In this document: piece after piece, positions 43,437 to 54,400 of the stretch
How the letters are laid out: each line of letters opens with the position of its first letter
Position numbering within the stretch: position 1 is the first letter of the stretch
NCBI GenBank assembly: GCA_030248215.1
Contig: JASANG010001402.1
Span: forward strand, 326,501 to 390,500
DNA length: 64,000 nucleotides
DNA from: Enoplolaimus lenunculus
Taxonomy: Eukaryota; Nematoda; Enoplea; Enoplida; Thoracostomopsidae
Reading direction: 5' to 3'
Position numbers and translations under genes: made by a program
Notes under the pieces: model-generated
Database searches by the model: none
Told to the model about the DNA's origin: nothing
What the model saw: the letters and a program-made list of their open reading frames with translations, nothing else

Positions 43437-43585
43437 GGCCCGTTTAAAGATCAGGGGCGGAACGTTTTTGTGTGGGACTGCAATTAAGCTTACGCTTTAG
43501 ATAAAGTTTTTGCTCGGTTTAGGCTTAGGCTTAGGATTAGGAATGTGCTTATAATACTGTTCCGCCTCTGTTCTTTGCATGAGCC
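43437..43585 (+). mobile_element. TTAGGC-array MITE, short
   Basis: It starts GGCCCGTTTAAAGATCAGGG and ends GTTCTTTGCATGAGCC. The flanks ACATTTTC / AGTTTTTC match at six of eight bases. Confidence 0.82.
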
Positions 43586-43636
43586 AGTTTTTCGAACAAA
43601 GTTGCGCAAATAAACTAATGCAATTGTCGGTTTCAG

Positions 43637-46600
43637 CTTACTCATAAAGCAACGCAAAACAGCAGAAAACCACCACCAAAAAGCTACCAGCGAGGCTAAG
43701 ATTGATAAAAAGGTAAAACAAACAAAATGATAATAATGTTTACAATAAATCAAAAATTGCTAGTTTCGAGTACCGTGGCGGTGCGACCAGAACGTATTCT
43801 CGAAAATTGTTCTTTATACCAAATCATATAATTTACATGGCATAAATTGAACGAAACTTTAAAACAACCTCACGCAAAAATGCTTTTAAGCTAAAGATAT
43901 TAATAAATTGTCGAATTAAACAAATTTCTATGTCGGAGACTGGGGGTAAAGTTTTGACTTGTGGGCAGAGGAGTACACAAAACGTGACACAGTTGCAGTG
44001 TGTAACATCAAGAAATTAAGCGTTAAAGTAACAAATTACTTAAAAATCACACGTTTCATCTTACATATTTACCAATTTAATCAGAAGCTACAATTTCTTC
44101 CATTTCAGCTCACCGCTCTGTCTGCCAAGCAGCCGTCCGCTGGCCAAGAGGCACCGAAACCCAAGCGCGACTCTGGTCTCAGTCGGTCAGCAACATTGCC
44201 GCAAGCATCGCGACGCGACGTTAAACAAGCTGCAAGCGGCAAGCGCTATTCAGAGCAGCAAGTTGATCAACAATCGGAAACCGACTCGAGTCCAAGCTCA
44301 AAGTCAACCCGAACCGGTCGACTTTCATCGGCAACAAGCAGCGCAGAGATCTCCCAGGTATCAAAGACAAGTCAAGAGGAGCTGAAAGCTGCTTCTAAAA
44401 GAGGTAAAGGTGTCGTACAAGCTGTCGAAACGGCTGTGGAAGCCGTGAAATCTACTGAAAAAGCGATGGATGGCGAAACAGCTGCGATGATGAAAGAAAC
44501 AGACCAACTCGGCAAACTAACGGGCTCAAATCGATCGCTAGTGTCGACAAAATCTGGCGAAAGCGGTACCGCAACAACTACACTTAGCACAACCGGAACC
44601 GGATCTGGGACCGGAAGCGAAATGGGACCAGAAGCCGGATGGGTGGTGAAACAAAACACAAGCGATACGTCGACTACTACGCCCGATTTAGGATCGCCAA
44701 ATTTGTACAAAAATATGGTCGATCAAGGATCGGTGCCGGTGGTTAAAGTTGAAGTTATACCAGGAATGGGTTTTGTTACTACTTCGGACGCCTCAGAGCT
44801 TACAACAACAGGACAGCGATCTATAAGTTCAAACTGGCCCGGTAAAATTTCTGAGACCGAAAAAAATGAGGCTACAATAGTAGCAGAAGCGAAAAGTTTC
44901 GCTGACAAACAAGTTGAACCAATTGAAAATAAACAAGTGACCTTTGATGAAGATCAACCAATCAGAACAGAGAAGAATATCTTACCAACTAAAGCGCCAG
45001 CCGAAAAGCAGGTTGAGTTGCCAGCGAACAAAGGAAACCAGCGAATCACGAAGCAAGCGCTAAAAAACGACAAACAACAGTTAATTAAAATGCCAGGAAC
45101 GGCCTCTGTAGCCGAATCGGTAAAACTTCCCGATACTCGCCAGCCAATGAAAACATTCGAAGAATACGTAGCGACCCCTGCGACAAGTATTCAGCCAATA
45201 AGCGATGGTTTCGGTGTACTGTCAGATCCTGCAGAAACTGACTTACCAGCGCCAGGATGGGATGCAATGTTTGGAAGTACCGCACGACGAAATGTGGTCC
45301 GTAAACCAGAGTCAGGAAGAAATGTTCAAACCGGAGACAACGAAAATATGCTAATTGAACTTAGCGAAGGGACCAAGAAAGCAAAAGCAGAAAGCAAACA
45401 CTGGAAGGAAAAACAAAGACAACCGGCAGGAACCGACAACGAAACAACGGAAACGGAAGAAACAAGCAATAGAACAGCAACGCGACTCGCCCCAGCTTCA
45501 TCGACCGAGTTGGTCTCTACTAGGGAGCAGTCACGTTTCAATGGTGGCGGTTACATCAAAGACGAACATCAGACGTTAGCCGCCGACAATATATCAGACG
45601 CTGAACGAAATAAAGCAAAGCGAACTCGTACATTTTTAATCCGCAACGCGGAAGAAACAACAAAACAAGCGATGAGAAGTCGCATTCCTCATCAAACGTC
45701 AAACCAACACCGTCAAATCAACACAAGAAAAGCTGAAGGTAGTCGAATAAGTGAAGGAAGTATGAACTCTCAAAGAAAACTGCAAATAACTGATGATGAT
45801 TCGTTTGTTACAATTGTGGCAACGCCGACTAAATTTAGCGACGGTACACAACGACAAAGAGGAACGGCGGCAACTACAAAGGAACGCGGCAATGGACAAG
45901 AATACCAAAAACAGGCTAAGCAAATAAAGCAACACCTGTCGAAATCCACGTCACGGAAAATCGATTCTCGGCCGCAAAATACTTTGAAGGCAACCCATCA
46001 AATAGACAACAGTAAAATTACAGCAAAACCAATACAAGCTATGAGAACAATTCAAAGCCGAGGCAAAAAGCAGGAAAATTTTGCATCAAACGGCAGTTTT
46101 ATACCTCGAAGTGTGCAGAAATCAAAACCAAAGCCGCCACAAAGTTCAGCCCAAAATTCCAAAAACAAACAAGATGCCCGCAGGTCGGCTGGACTCAGTT
46201 CATGGGGCTTAAAGACGTCAGATGCGTCTCTTCAGCTGACTACAGACTATCGCCAGATCAGAGAATACATGCCAACGAATTCAATACAACGCGGCGAGAA
46301 ATCAGCACCAAGTCGATTGCCAACCCCAACTAGAAATACCGGTGAGTTATAACAGCAAGGACCATTGAATCAATAAATTTTATGGCTCTTGTACACTGCC
46401 TCTCCAAAGCTTTATCCTAAGTGTTAGCTTGAGCCCAAAAGCCTAAGCTAGAACGCAATCATAAGCCAAAGGTTTGGCTTCCCCCAAACCAGGAAAACTT
46501 CGCCCATTCACATATTAAGATCTTCCTTAACTGGGTTCTCAGGGGGGCTGCCACCCTTCTTCACCCACAGTAAAAGTTCAGGGGGACTATAAGCAAGATA

Positions 46601-47772
46601 GCGAAGATCGACCCTCAACCAATCACAACATTAAGTAGTTTATTTTTGGATCACAAAATTTCTCGCGAATAATACTTTTAGACTGTGTTTTCACTATCGG
46701 CTTCCGTTTCGGTTATTTTTACTATCCGTTTACACCCTGATTAAAAAACTCGTTTATTTTGATATTTAAATATGAAATTTTCTGGAAATTTGAAAAAATT
46801 ATATGCATCGAATTTATATTTTCTCAACACATATACGATTTAGGCAGAGATCATACTAAACTTTTGTTTTACTTCTCCGACAAACTAATAATCCTAAGCC
46901 TAAAATAGCGCATAAATCTCTAGCATAAGTAAGTATCAGTCGAAGTTTTGCTGCGATTTGAAAACAACTTCAAAAACTGAACAAAGTGCAACGTGCAATT
47001 CTTGTAAATTATTTTAGCGAAAACCCACAAATCGCCAGTGCAACACAGCGCAGCATATTGCGATACAACAAAAAATACAAATGCTTCTGCAACAACTGCA
47101 GCAACAACCACAACTGAAACAACAACAACAACAGCAACAGAAACAACAACAGCAGCAACAGAAACAAACGCAAACACTTCGATGACCGAATCAGAAAGTT
47201 GTTCAGACACACTATGCACGTCTTCATTTGTATCATTCGACGACAATTGCGAATGCTCGCCTTTCGCCTGTCAACACCTAGCACCACTCCAAAGCGGAGG
47301 CCACGCCCCCAGCCGTAGCTTTTCTTCTACCCATCTCGGCGGTGCTTACCCCCTGTCGTTCGAACGAAGGCCGAAGCCGGAACCAACGCTTTCTGGTAAC
47401 ATTCTGGCTGCCAGTTTTTCCGGTTCCGCGAGTAACACAAAATTCAACAGCGAAAGCCTAAAAGCCGAAACTCTCACCGATATTCAACTTCCAGACCATG
47501 ATGGGTATGATTCAAGCTTAAGCGATAACGATTTTGAAGGCCTGGCACGGTATAGCAATGGAATTGGGACAGTAGCTAAAACTGGATTTGACAACTACCA
47601 AATGCCAGGAACTCACAAACCGTCAGACACGGGCACTCCAAATACTGCCGAATCGAGTTCGTTGGTGCTAACTTGGACGCCACAAGACGCACAAATTGAC
47701 GATAAAAGCACAACACCAAATAAAGAGGCGCAGTTTATTTCGATAGCAAAATGGACTCCAACAAAAACCTAG
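43637..47772 (+). CDS. Large Ser/Thr/Lys-rich disordered protein, 3' exons
   Basis: Three exons join in phase. 43637-43712 (acceptor TTTCAG, donor GTAAAA) encodes LLIKQRKTAENHHQKATSEA. 44109-46341 (acceptor TTTCAG, donor GTGAGT) has 744 codons. 47018-47772 (acceptor TTTTAG) ends in TAG. At least 1,020 residues result. No domain was recognised. The long exon is rich in Ser, Thr, Lys and Gln, with basic and phospho-site-like words (SRSATLPQASRRD, TRTGRLSSATSS). The last exon starts with a Thr/Glu tract encoded by an ACA/ACAACA-rich run (47060-47170). It then has an acidic, Cys-containing patch (CECSPFACQH) and two Trp-Thr-Pro words, the second near the C-terminus. A possible earlier exon is 42705-42754 (TTTCCAG acceptor, GTAAAT donor), which also fits in phase. 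The start lies further upstream and was not found. Read-through of the second intron would add only Glu-Leu and stop. Confidence 0.62.
46342..47017 (+). other. Intron of the disordered-protein gene
   Basis: It is bounded by GTGAGT and TTTTAG. It holds a worn TAAGCC remnant near 46420 and the solo right end of a foldback element (46690-46741, ending GTTTACACCCTGATT). Confidence 0.55.
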
Positions 47773-47819
47773 AATATTTGGAGCAAATAAGAAAGATTTG
47801 AAAAGTTAACTGTTAACTC

Positions 47820-48187
47820 CCAGGGTGCAACCGGAGGTGAAAAATGCCAGAGCCGGAGGTCAACAAAACCTGCCGGAGCCGGAGGTCAACAAAACCTGCC
47901 GGAGCCGGAGATGAGTCGAAATCAGGTATATAGTTAAAATGATGTTTAATTTGTTCATTTTTAGCAAATATCTGTATTAATGTGTTGTTAAATCGTTTGG
48001 TTTTACGCTTATTTTTTTACGAAATCTCAGAAATGTGCCAGAAGTTCAAACGAAACGCGCCAAACTGACCAATTTTGATAAACCATGCAAAATTTCACTG
48101 CCGAAATTTCGCAACCTTTGGCAAAAATTTTACCCAAACCAAGTAGATCTTTTGCCGGAATCAAAAGGCAGACCACCGTCTGTACCG
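47820..48187. mobile_element. CAGGGTGCAACCGGAGG hAT-like MITE, worn right end
   Basis: It starts CAGGGTGCAACCGGAGGTGA, with the phrase GTCAACAAAACCTGCCGGAG duplicated in tandem. The right end (ACCACCGTCTGTACCGTG) is badly worn. It begins about 50 bases after the stop of the disordered-protein gene. Confidence 0.65.
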
Positions 48188-48259
48188 TGTTAACACCATA
48201 ATTTTTCCAAGTACGTAAATCACGTTGACTGCAACGCTTTGGCCCTTAATTTGGAGCCT

Positions 48260-48372
48260 AACAGTAGGTATAGTATAAACATATTCCTAAGTGTAAGCCT
48301 CAGCACAAGAATAAGTCAATTAATTAAGCCTAAGCAAAAAATTCATCATAAGTTTACTCTACTCAGGTCTCG
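48260..48372. repeat. Worn TTAGGC-type element
   Basis: CATATTCCTAAGTGTAAGCC, AATTAAGCCTAAGCAAAAAA and TTTACTCTACTCAGGTCTCG keep the order of TTAGGC-group blocks, without intact termini. Confidence 0.45.
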
Positions 48373-48426
48373 AGCAAAATCGAACTGGCCTCATCGATGC
48401 CTGGGCGAACGTTTTGTCGTAGCAAC

Positions 48427-48764
48427 CAGGGTACAACCGGAGGTTTACCTCCGACTCTGACTTCGGCCGAAAATCAGTATTTTTTGCATAATTTTGCAAA
48501 ATTTATTTATTTAATAGCACATTCGTTTTACGTGTGTCACAATTTTCAGAAAGGAATTGGGGAAATTTCGCAGAAAATTAGCGTAAAATCAAACACCATA
48601 ACAACATATTGCAGGTATTGGCTAAAAGTAACCAATTATTAACCATCATTTTTTACTAAATAATTTCGCCTTATCTCCGGCTCCGGCAAGTTCCGTTGTC
48701 CTCCGGCTTCCGCAAGTTTCGTTGACCTCTGGCTCCGGCATTTTCCACCTCCGGTTGCACCATG
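48427..48764. mobile_element. CAGGGTGCAACCGGAGG hAT-like MITE, clear TSD
   Basis: The ends are CAGGGTACAACCGGAGG and CACCTCCGGTTGCACCATG. The flanks GTAGCAAC / GTAGCCAC are an 8-base duplication with one mismatch. This copy best defines the family. Confidence 0.85.
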
Positions 48765-49132
48765 GTAGCCACATATCAAAAATATGGCCCCTTTTTACTA
48801 GCATTTTGAATGGTCACGAAAATGGCTACATGAGTATTTTGAAGCATGCGACTGAAGCATGGCTCTACTACACAGCCTATTTTAAAAAAACGTTTAATAT
48901 ATTGATTCAGCACTTTAACAAGCGCTCCTGCGTGTTTCAATATTTGTTACCATATCAATTTTATAGTGTTTCTCGGAATACAAAAGCCCCGTTAAAGACG
49001 CTTGAACCGTAAATATCCTTTCAAATAGTTTGTTTTTGACTCAGTACCTTGATTCAAGTCGTATTAGTTTCCACTTTAACCAGACTACACAGGTTTGTAA
49101 AAAATTTTTTAAAATGAATTCGGTTCATATGA

Positions 49133-49308
49133 GGCCAAGTTACTTTAAGGGGCGACCAGATTTCTAGTGGGTCTATAAAAGACTAGGTTTGATTCGTTTA
49201 TATTTTTTGCTTAGCCTAAGCTTATAGGTTTAGGCTTAGGAACTCATTTTTCCAACGCTTAGGCTTAGGAATACGCTCAATCTAACGTCCCTTAAAGTAA
49301 CACTGGCC
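49133..49308 (+). mobile_element. TTAGGC-array MITE, rightmost copy
   Basis: It starts GGCCAAGTTACTTTAAGGGG and ends CTTAAAGTAACACTGGCC. The flanks TCATATGA / TCATATGG are an 8-base duplication with one mismatch. No further copy was seen to the right of it. Confidence 0.87.
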
Positions 49309-49459
49309 TCATATGGCATCACGATGATGTCCTGACAGCGCCTTTGGCCATAATTTTTTCAATAAACTTGTTTTAATGTTTGTAATTAAGAAAAACTGGT
49401 GTTCAAAACTAAAACACAATCAAATTTACTATTAAAACATTCCATATTGTTATAATTTT

Positions 49460-49612
49460 GCAAAACATCTGCTAAGCGCGTTTCGATTTACTTTTGTCAC
49501 AATTTTCAGGAAACAATTTCCCAAATTTCGCAGAAAATTACGGTAAAACCCAACAACTTATCAACATATTGCAGATATTGACTAAAATTTCACACCTCCG
49601 GCCCCAGATCCG
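49460..49612. repeat. Internal fragment of the CAGGGTGCAACCGG MITE
   Basis: The phrases GCAAAACATCTGCTAAGCGC and CATATTGCAGATATTGACTA, then TTCACACCTCCGGCC match the inner part of 28152-28545. Both termini are lost. Confidence 0.6.
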
Positions 49613-49659
49613 TCTGTCCGGGAAAATGGACGGCCTTTAGGGTAACATTGGCCTACATG

Positions 49660-49882
49660 GCCATCCTTAGTATAACCTTGCATTATCGCTCAAGTTTTTG
49701 ATACAAGACATATAAACGTTTACTTCGATACTTACAATACCGGATATATTATCAGTAACGAACGGCGGCGGAGGGCAATTTTAAAATAAATAACAGTAAT
49801 TACGTAACCGAATAACACGGGGATACCCTCTCGAGAGCCCAAATAAATCGCAGTCCCCCCTCTTATTGGGGTCACTACAGTA
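49660..49882. mobile_element. CTGTAGTGACC MITE, right half
   Basis: CCGGATATATTATCAGTAAC, ACGTAACCGAATAACACGGG and the end CTCTTATTGGGGTCACTACA, then GTA match the copies at 1676 and 38752. The left half is missing. Confidence 0.65.
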
Positions 49883-50208
49883 CAACAGCTATCAATTTTT
49901 AGAGGACATCTTTCAGAGAAACCAATCTCTGAAAATTTTTCCATGGTTATCTGCGCATGAAACCACCGAAGCCAAATCGAACCGTTAAAAAGATACGATT
50001 TCCATTCACCCCACAGTTTATCCAGATTTCTTCTTGAATGCCCTTAGCTGTCCTGGAACTCCCCCATTTATACACTGACACATATCATTACCTCTTGAAA
50101 TAATGTACGCCAAAAGCTGACGTCCGTCTAGAATTTCCCATCCCAACCAGAACACATACGTAGGGGTTCTTTTAACTTCAATCACATAGTCTATTCTATC
50201 AAAACCAC

Positions 50209-50214
50209 TTTATT
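50209..50214 (-). promoter_or_regulatory. Candidate polyadenylation signal of TAF1
   Basis: AATAAA on the minus strand, about 130 bases past the TAF1 stop codon. The position is plausible for a short 3' UTR. No other AATAAA was seen between it and the stop. Confidence 0.4.
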
Positions 50215-50341
50215 GTTACCTCGTGATTTGGTGGACACCTAAAACTCCCAAGATGCCAAAAATCCAAGCTCTGTCCATAATAACCCGAACTCAAATAAAT
50301 TCCTTTCCTAAACCTTAACTTTATCCTGCTGGATGCTTGCG

Positions 50342-51473
50342 TCAGTCATACCCTGACAACGCAACTACATCATCGTCATCATCAATAGTCATCACGGTTA
50401 CTTTATCATTACCACCTGCCCCTCTGTTCCCATCGCTATGATCGGACCCAATTCCACCATGGGGTTCGCCACCAGCCAATCCTATGTCTGAGTCCGAATC
50501 ACTCGAAGACGAAGAAACCGCTAGTTCATTGATTAGACCAGCCCCAAAACTTCCGTCTTTCTCCGGAGACGATTGTTCTACAGCCTCCGCGCCCCAACTT
50601 TGCTTTTCCTCTTCGGATGAGCCAAGCAGCGACGTCTCGTGTGATACTTTGTGCTAAACGCAAAATCCAAAAGTTTAAAGCACAGATGTTTTCGTAAATA
50701 ATCTGACATCATTTGAGCAAGTGTTAACTATAAGGGCCTGCCAGATTTGTAGCTCTTGGCTTGTGCCCTTTCTGATTTTTGCCCAAGGGTTTCAGAGAAT
50801 TTTTAGATTTTATACGTAACTTTTGAGACCCCCTGTCTAAATTTTTTAGAGACACTAAGTCTACTTCCCAAAATCATGGACACACTCTTGAAAGTAACAT
50901 CGAAAACTTACCGGTTTAGCTTTTCGTGGCCTTTTCTGGGCGGGTTCTGAAGATGACGTGGCTGTTTGTCCGGTTGTCCCACTTTCAGCACCGCCGACAC
51001 TGACACGAGTGCGTTTTAACGGTGTTTGAAACGAACTCGAATCGCTACCTCGTGTACTGTCATCTGAAACAACAAAACAATATTGCTATGGTATACAAAA
51101 TCCACAAAACCGCTGATCACAGCAACAATATCATATTAATTGATTACACGCCTATCAGTCCTGTAGCCTGCTTAACATGATAGAGATTGTCAAAATCTTT
51201 CTGGAGAGGCTAGTTGAGATTTACCATGGCGTAGAAGTAAGGTTTAACTTTCAGAGGGGCCGAACCTATCATTTAAAAACAGAAAAGAAACTAAATACCT
51301 ACGTGCATAATTAAGCATAATATTTGAAACCTCATCCACAAAACAAATATACTAAAATCGTCAAACATGACATTTCGCTTACCTTGCACAATATCTGTAC
51401 TCTGATCCGCTGCATCATTATCGCGCTTTCTTTCCTGAATATTCTTCTCCAGATTTTGCAACTGTTCTCGATT
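50342..51473 (-). CDS. TAF1: TAF1 exons: C-terminal basic and acidic tail
   Basis: Exons 51473-51383, 51063-50912 and 50653-50342. The middle one is Ser/Thr-rich and ends with a basic patch (QKRPRKAKP) that could be a nuclear localisation signal. The last is acidic, with SSSSDSDSD and DDDDDVV, typical of TAF1 tails that carry CK2-type sites. Confidence 0.88.
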
Positions 51474-54400
51474 CTAAAAAAATCAATAAAATTACTACTA
51501 ACATTCAAACCATCACCTTAGGTATACCACTTTAATGAAGCTAAAACGCCCACAGTGCATAATTCTTACGCACAAGTCAGCAAGTTATAACTTAAGTAAA
51601 TGTATGTAGTGATGAACAAACATAAACAATATGCTAACCGAAAACAACAATTAAAACTAGTATAATTACTTAAAATAGATAGTATCAATGCACAAGAAGC
51701 AAAACCTGCTACAGCATGAACATTTCTATCTAACTATCTTAAATTTACTGCTCCACAAAACTGAAAACCACAAGTCCTACTGACTCACAAAAGTTCATGA
51801 ACACGTACCTCTTCAATCAACTTTTGCGCCGTGTCCCAAATCTCTTTCGCTTTGGCAGTATAGCTTGATTTATCAGCGCTTCCGTTAAACAGCTCCGAAT
51901 TTCGAAAAATCAGTTCGACATCGTACAAAAACTCCGCAATACTCGTATAAGATTCATTTCGAGATCGAATTTTCGCTTGCATTGTTCCCAAATCCATTGG
52001 TTCTTTGATTTTATCCTGGTACGTTTTGAACTGAAACATAACATAAAAACAATAACTGCCGATTGAAGCAATAACATTTCTAGAAAAGGAACGATCATTT
52101 TGTGCACTGGTTAAAAGTCAGCTGGAACAATGCCCAAATTAGGTATCAGGGATGTTATATACAGCTTTATAAAAATAGATGCAGCATGTTTTAAGCAATT
52201 ATGTCGCAAAATTAACCAAACAAAATGTTGCAGTACATGCAACACGAATATTTTTAAGGGAAACCGAAAATTATTTGCATACGTTACTATTTATAACTTA
52301 AACATAACAATGCGCTGGCGCATTCTGTAGGTATCCATGCACTGGATATACCGTACATAGTCTCTAACAAATTATACATAAAGGATACTGTGCAACCAAT
52401 TTTACGCTTAAGAATGAAACTGAGAGTATACCCTATACCTGGGAATTCGCTACTGGGGGCCAACATTCGGCCAACCCCACAACTCACGTCCCTTCTGTGT
52501 GAACCAATGGAAATTTAAAACATGCAAGCTTTATTACAGCAGATGTGTCTACTGCGCCCCAAATTTGCCTTGTCCAATAGCTCACTAGAACAGCAATGTG
52601 AGCAAGCGGAAAAGCAACAAGTTCACAGCAAAAATTAAAAAGGATGTCACAAAATCCAGCTACAACTCACTTCGGCCCTCTTTCGGCGCTGCTTACCCTC
52701 TTTTTATCTACCGGTGTATGAAACGCAAACGATTTGTTAATATTCTTCAACTGATCCACAATTCCAACAAATATGTGTGCAAACGCTTTCTCATCATCAT
52801 CTGAAAATGTAAAAATTTAAATAAAAAAACTTTTCATAAAACAAGTTTGTTGTTTCTGTTAGGAAAACCATATTTACCGCATTCAGTTTCTAGCTTATTT
52901 CCTGAAGGTAATCCGCCGTTTTAAATAATACACTGTGTCAGACTTTTACAAATTTTCCAGCGCATTTAGCTTTCAAATATACAATAATTCCTATATAAAT
53001 ATGCTTGAATACAGAAGGAAACCCATCCGACGATATCACAGGCAATGCAAAACGTTAAGCAAAATAATGATAGCATGTACAAAACTCAACAAAATATGGC
53101 TAAATTCCATACTGCACAAGCCAAAGACAAAACACAAACTCGGGGCAAAAAACTTACCAACTTGTAAAAATTTCAGCTCTAAACTCGCAGCTACGTCCAG
53201 ATATTAATTTCCCACAGTCTCCAATTGAATACGCTTTTCCTAGTCACACTCCAAGCTCCAGCATGCACCATTTTTCCACATTAAAAACCTATGGTTCTCA
53301 CCCCCGAATCCAGCAACTTCAATGCTCAACTTACCAAGCAACGGATTAATCGCCTTTTCAAGTCGCATGAGTTGATTTTCATTCGCTTCAATTTGTTTTG
53401 CGATATAACTGAACAGCCGTCGAGCACTTTCAGTCATTGGATTATTTTCGCCATTAAACTTTGCTGAATTACCAACAATTAAATTCGCATCCTAAAAGTT
53501 ATAAAACCGTAGTTAATGATTAATAGAAAAATAAATATAACGGTAGCGCTGCACTTGTTGTACGTCGATAGTTTGGCGCCGGAAGACCTTTTAACGGAGC
53601 ATAGCGCCACCCACAGTCGTCGTATAAATTTGCACAACGCCCAGTGATGCAAAGCTAGTTCTGCTGCCTTGAGTGGAGGCACAAAAATCTGTATGTATGT
53701 TTTCTTTTCATAGAACACGCACATTTATCCGCAACGTTGACAAATTATTTAAACCCAAAAACCCGATCTAACTAACCTTCAAAAACGCTTCGCGGGTCAA
53801 ATACGTCTGTTTGACGACATTCTCTCGCAGGGTTTGCAAATCCATTGGTTGTGAGATGATATCGTGATACGAGGGTGCGTCTTTGCGGTTGACCGGATAC
53901 AAAAACGGTGTCACATCCGCTGGGCCGAGTTCATCTTTGAGTTGAGCAATAATTGACTCAAAAATTGTCGCCATTGATACTTTGGGATCTGCTCGTGCCC
54001 GCATATGGGTGTGTGGTAGTAGAGACACTGGAAGTTGGGGTCGTTTTAAATAGTCCATACCAGCTGGAGCAGCAGGCGAGGCTGATGTGGCTGAGTTAGG
54101 TCCCGTCGGCGTTCCTGCTGATGCAGCTGATATAGCCGCTGTGTGAAACGGCGTAGCTGGCTTGCGCCGACCAAACGGCCGTCTGCCAGCGGCGGTTCCA
54201 CGATGAGTGCGGCCTAGATTTGAGGTACGGCCTCGCGTGCGCAAAGCGGCAGATCCAGGCGCGGTGCGGCCACGTATGGCAGGACTCCCGGCAGATGGTA
54301 AAGAAAGTTGATGCGCGAAATTTGCGCTACCAGGACGGCGTCGTTTAAATTTCATTTTCAAGCTCATCCTACCAGAAGTCGACGCCGTTGAATGAGTTGG

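Noticed and set aside
44372-45935. Minus-strand frames opposite the disordered-protein exon
   Set aside because: Antisense shadows; the plus-strand frame is open over the whole exon with matching splice sites.
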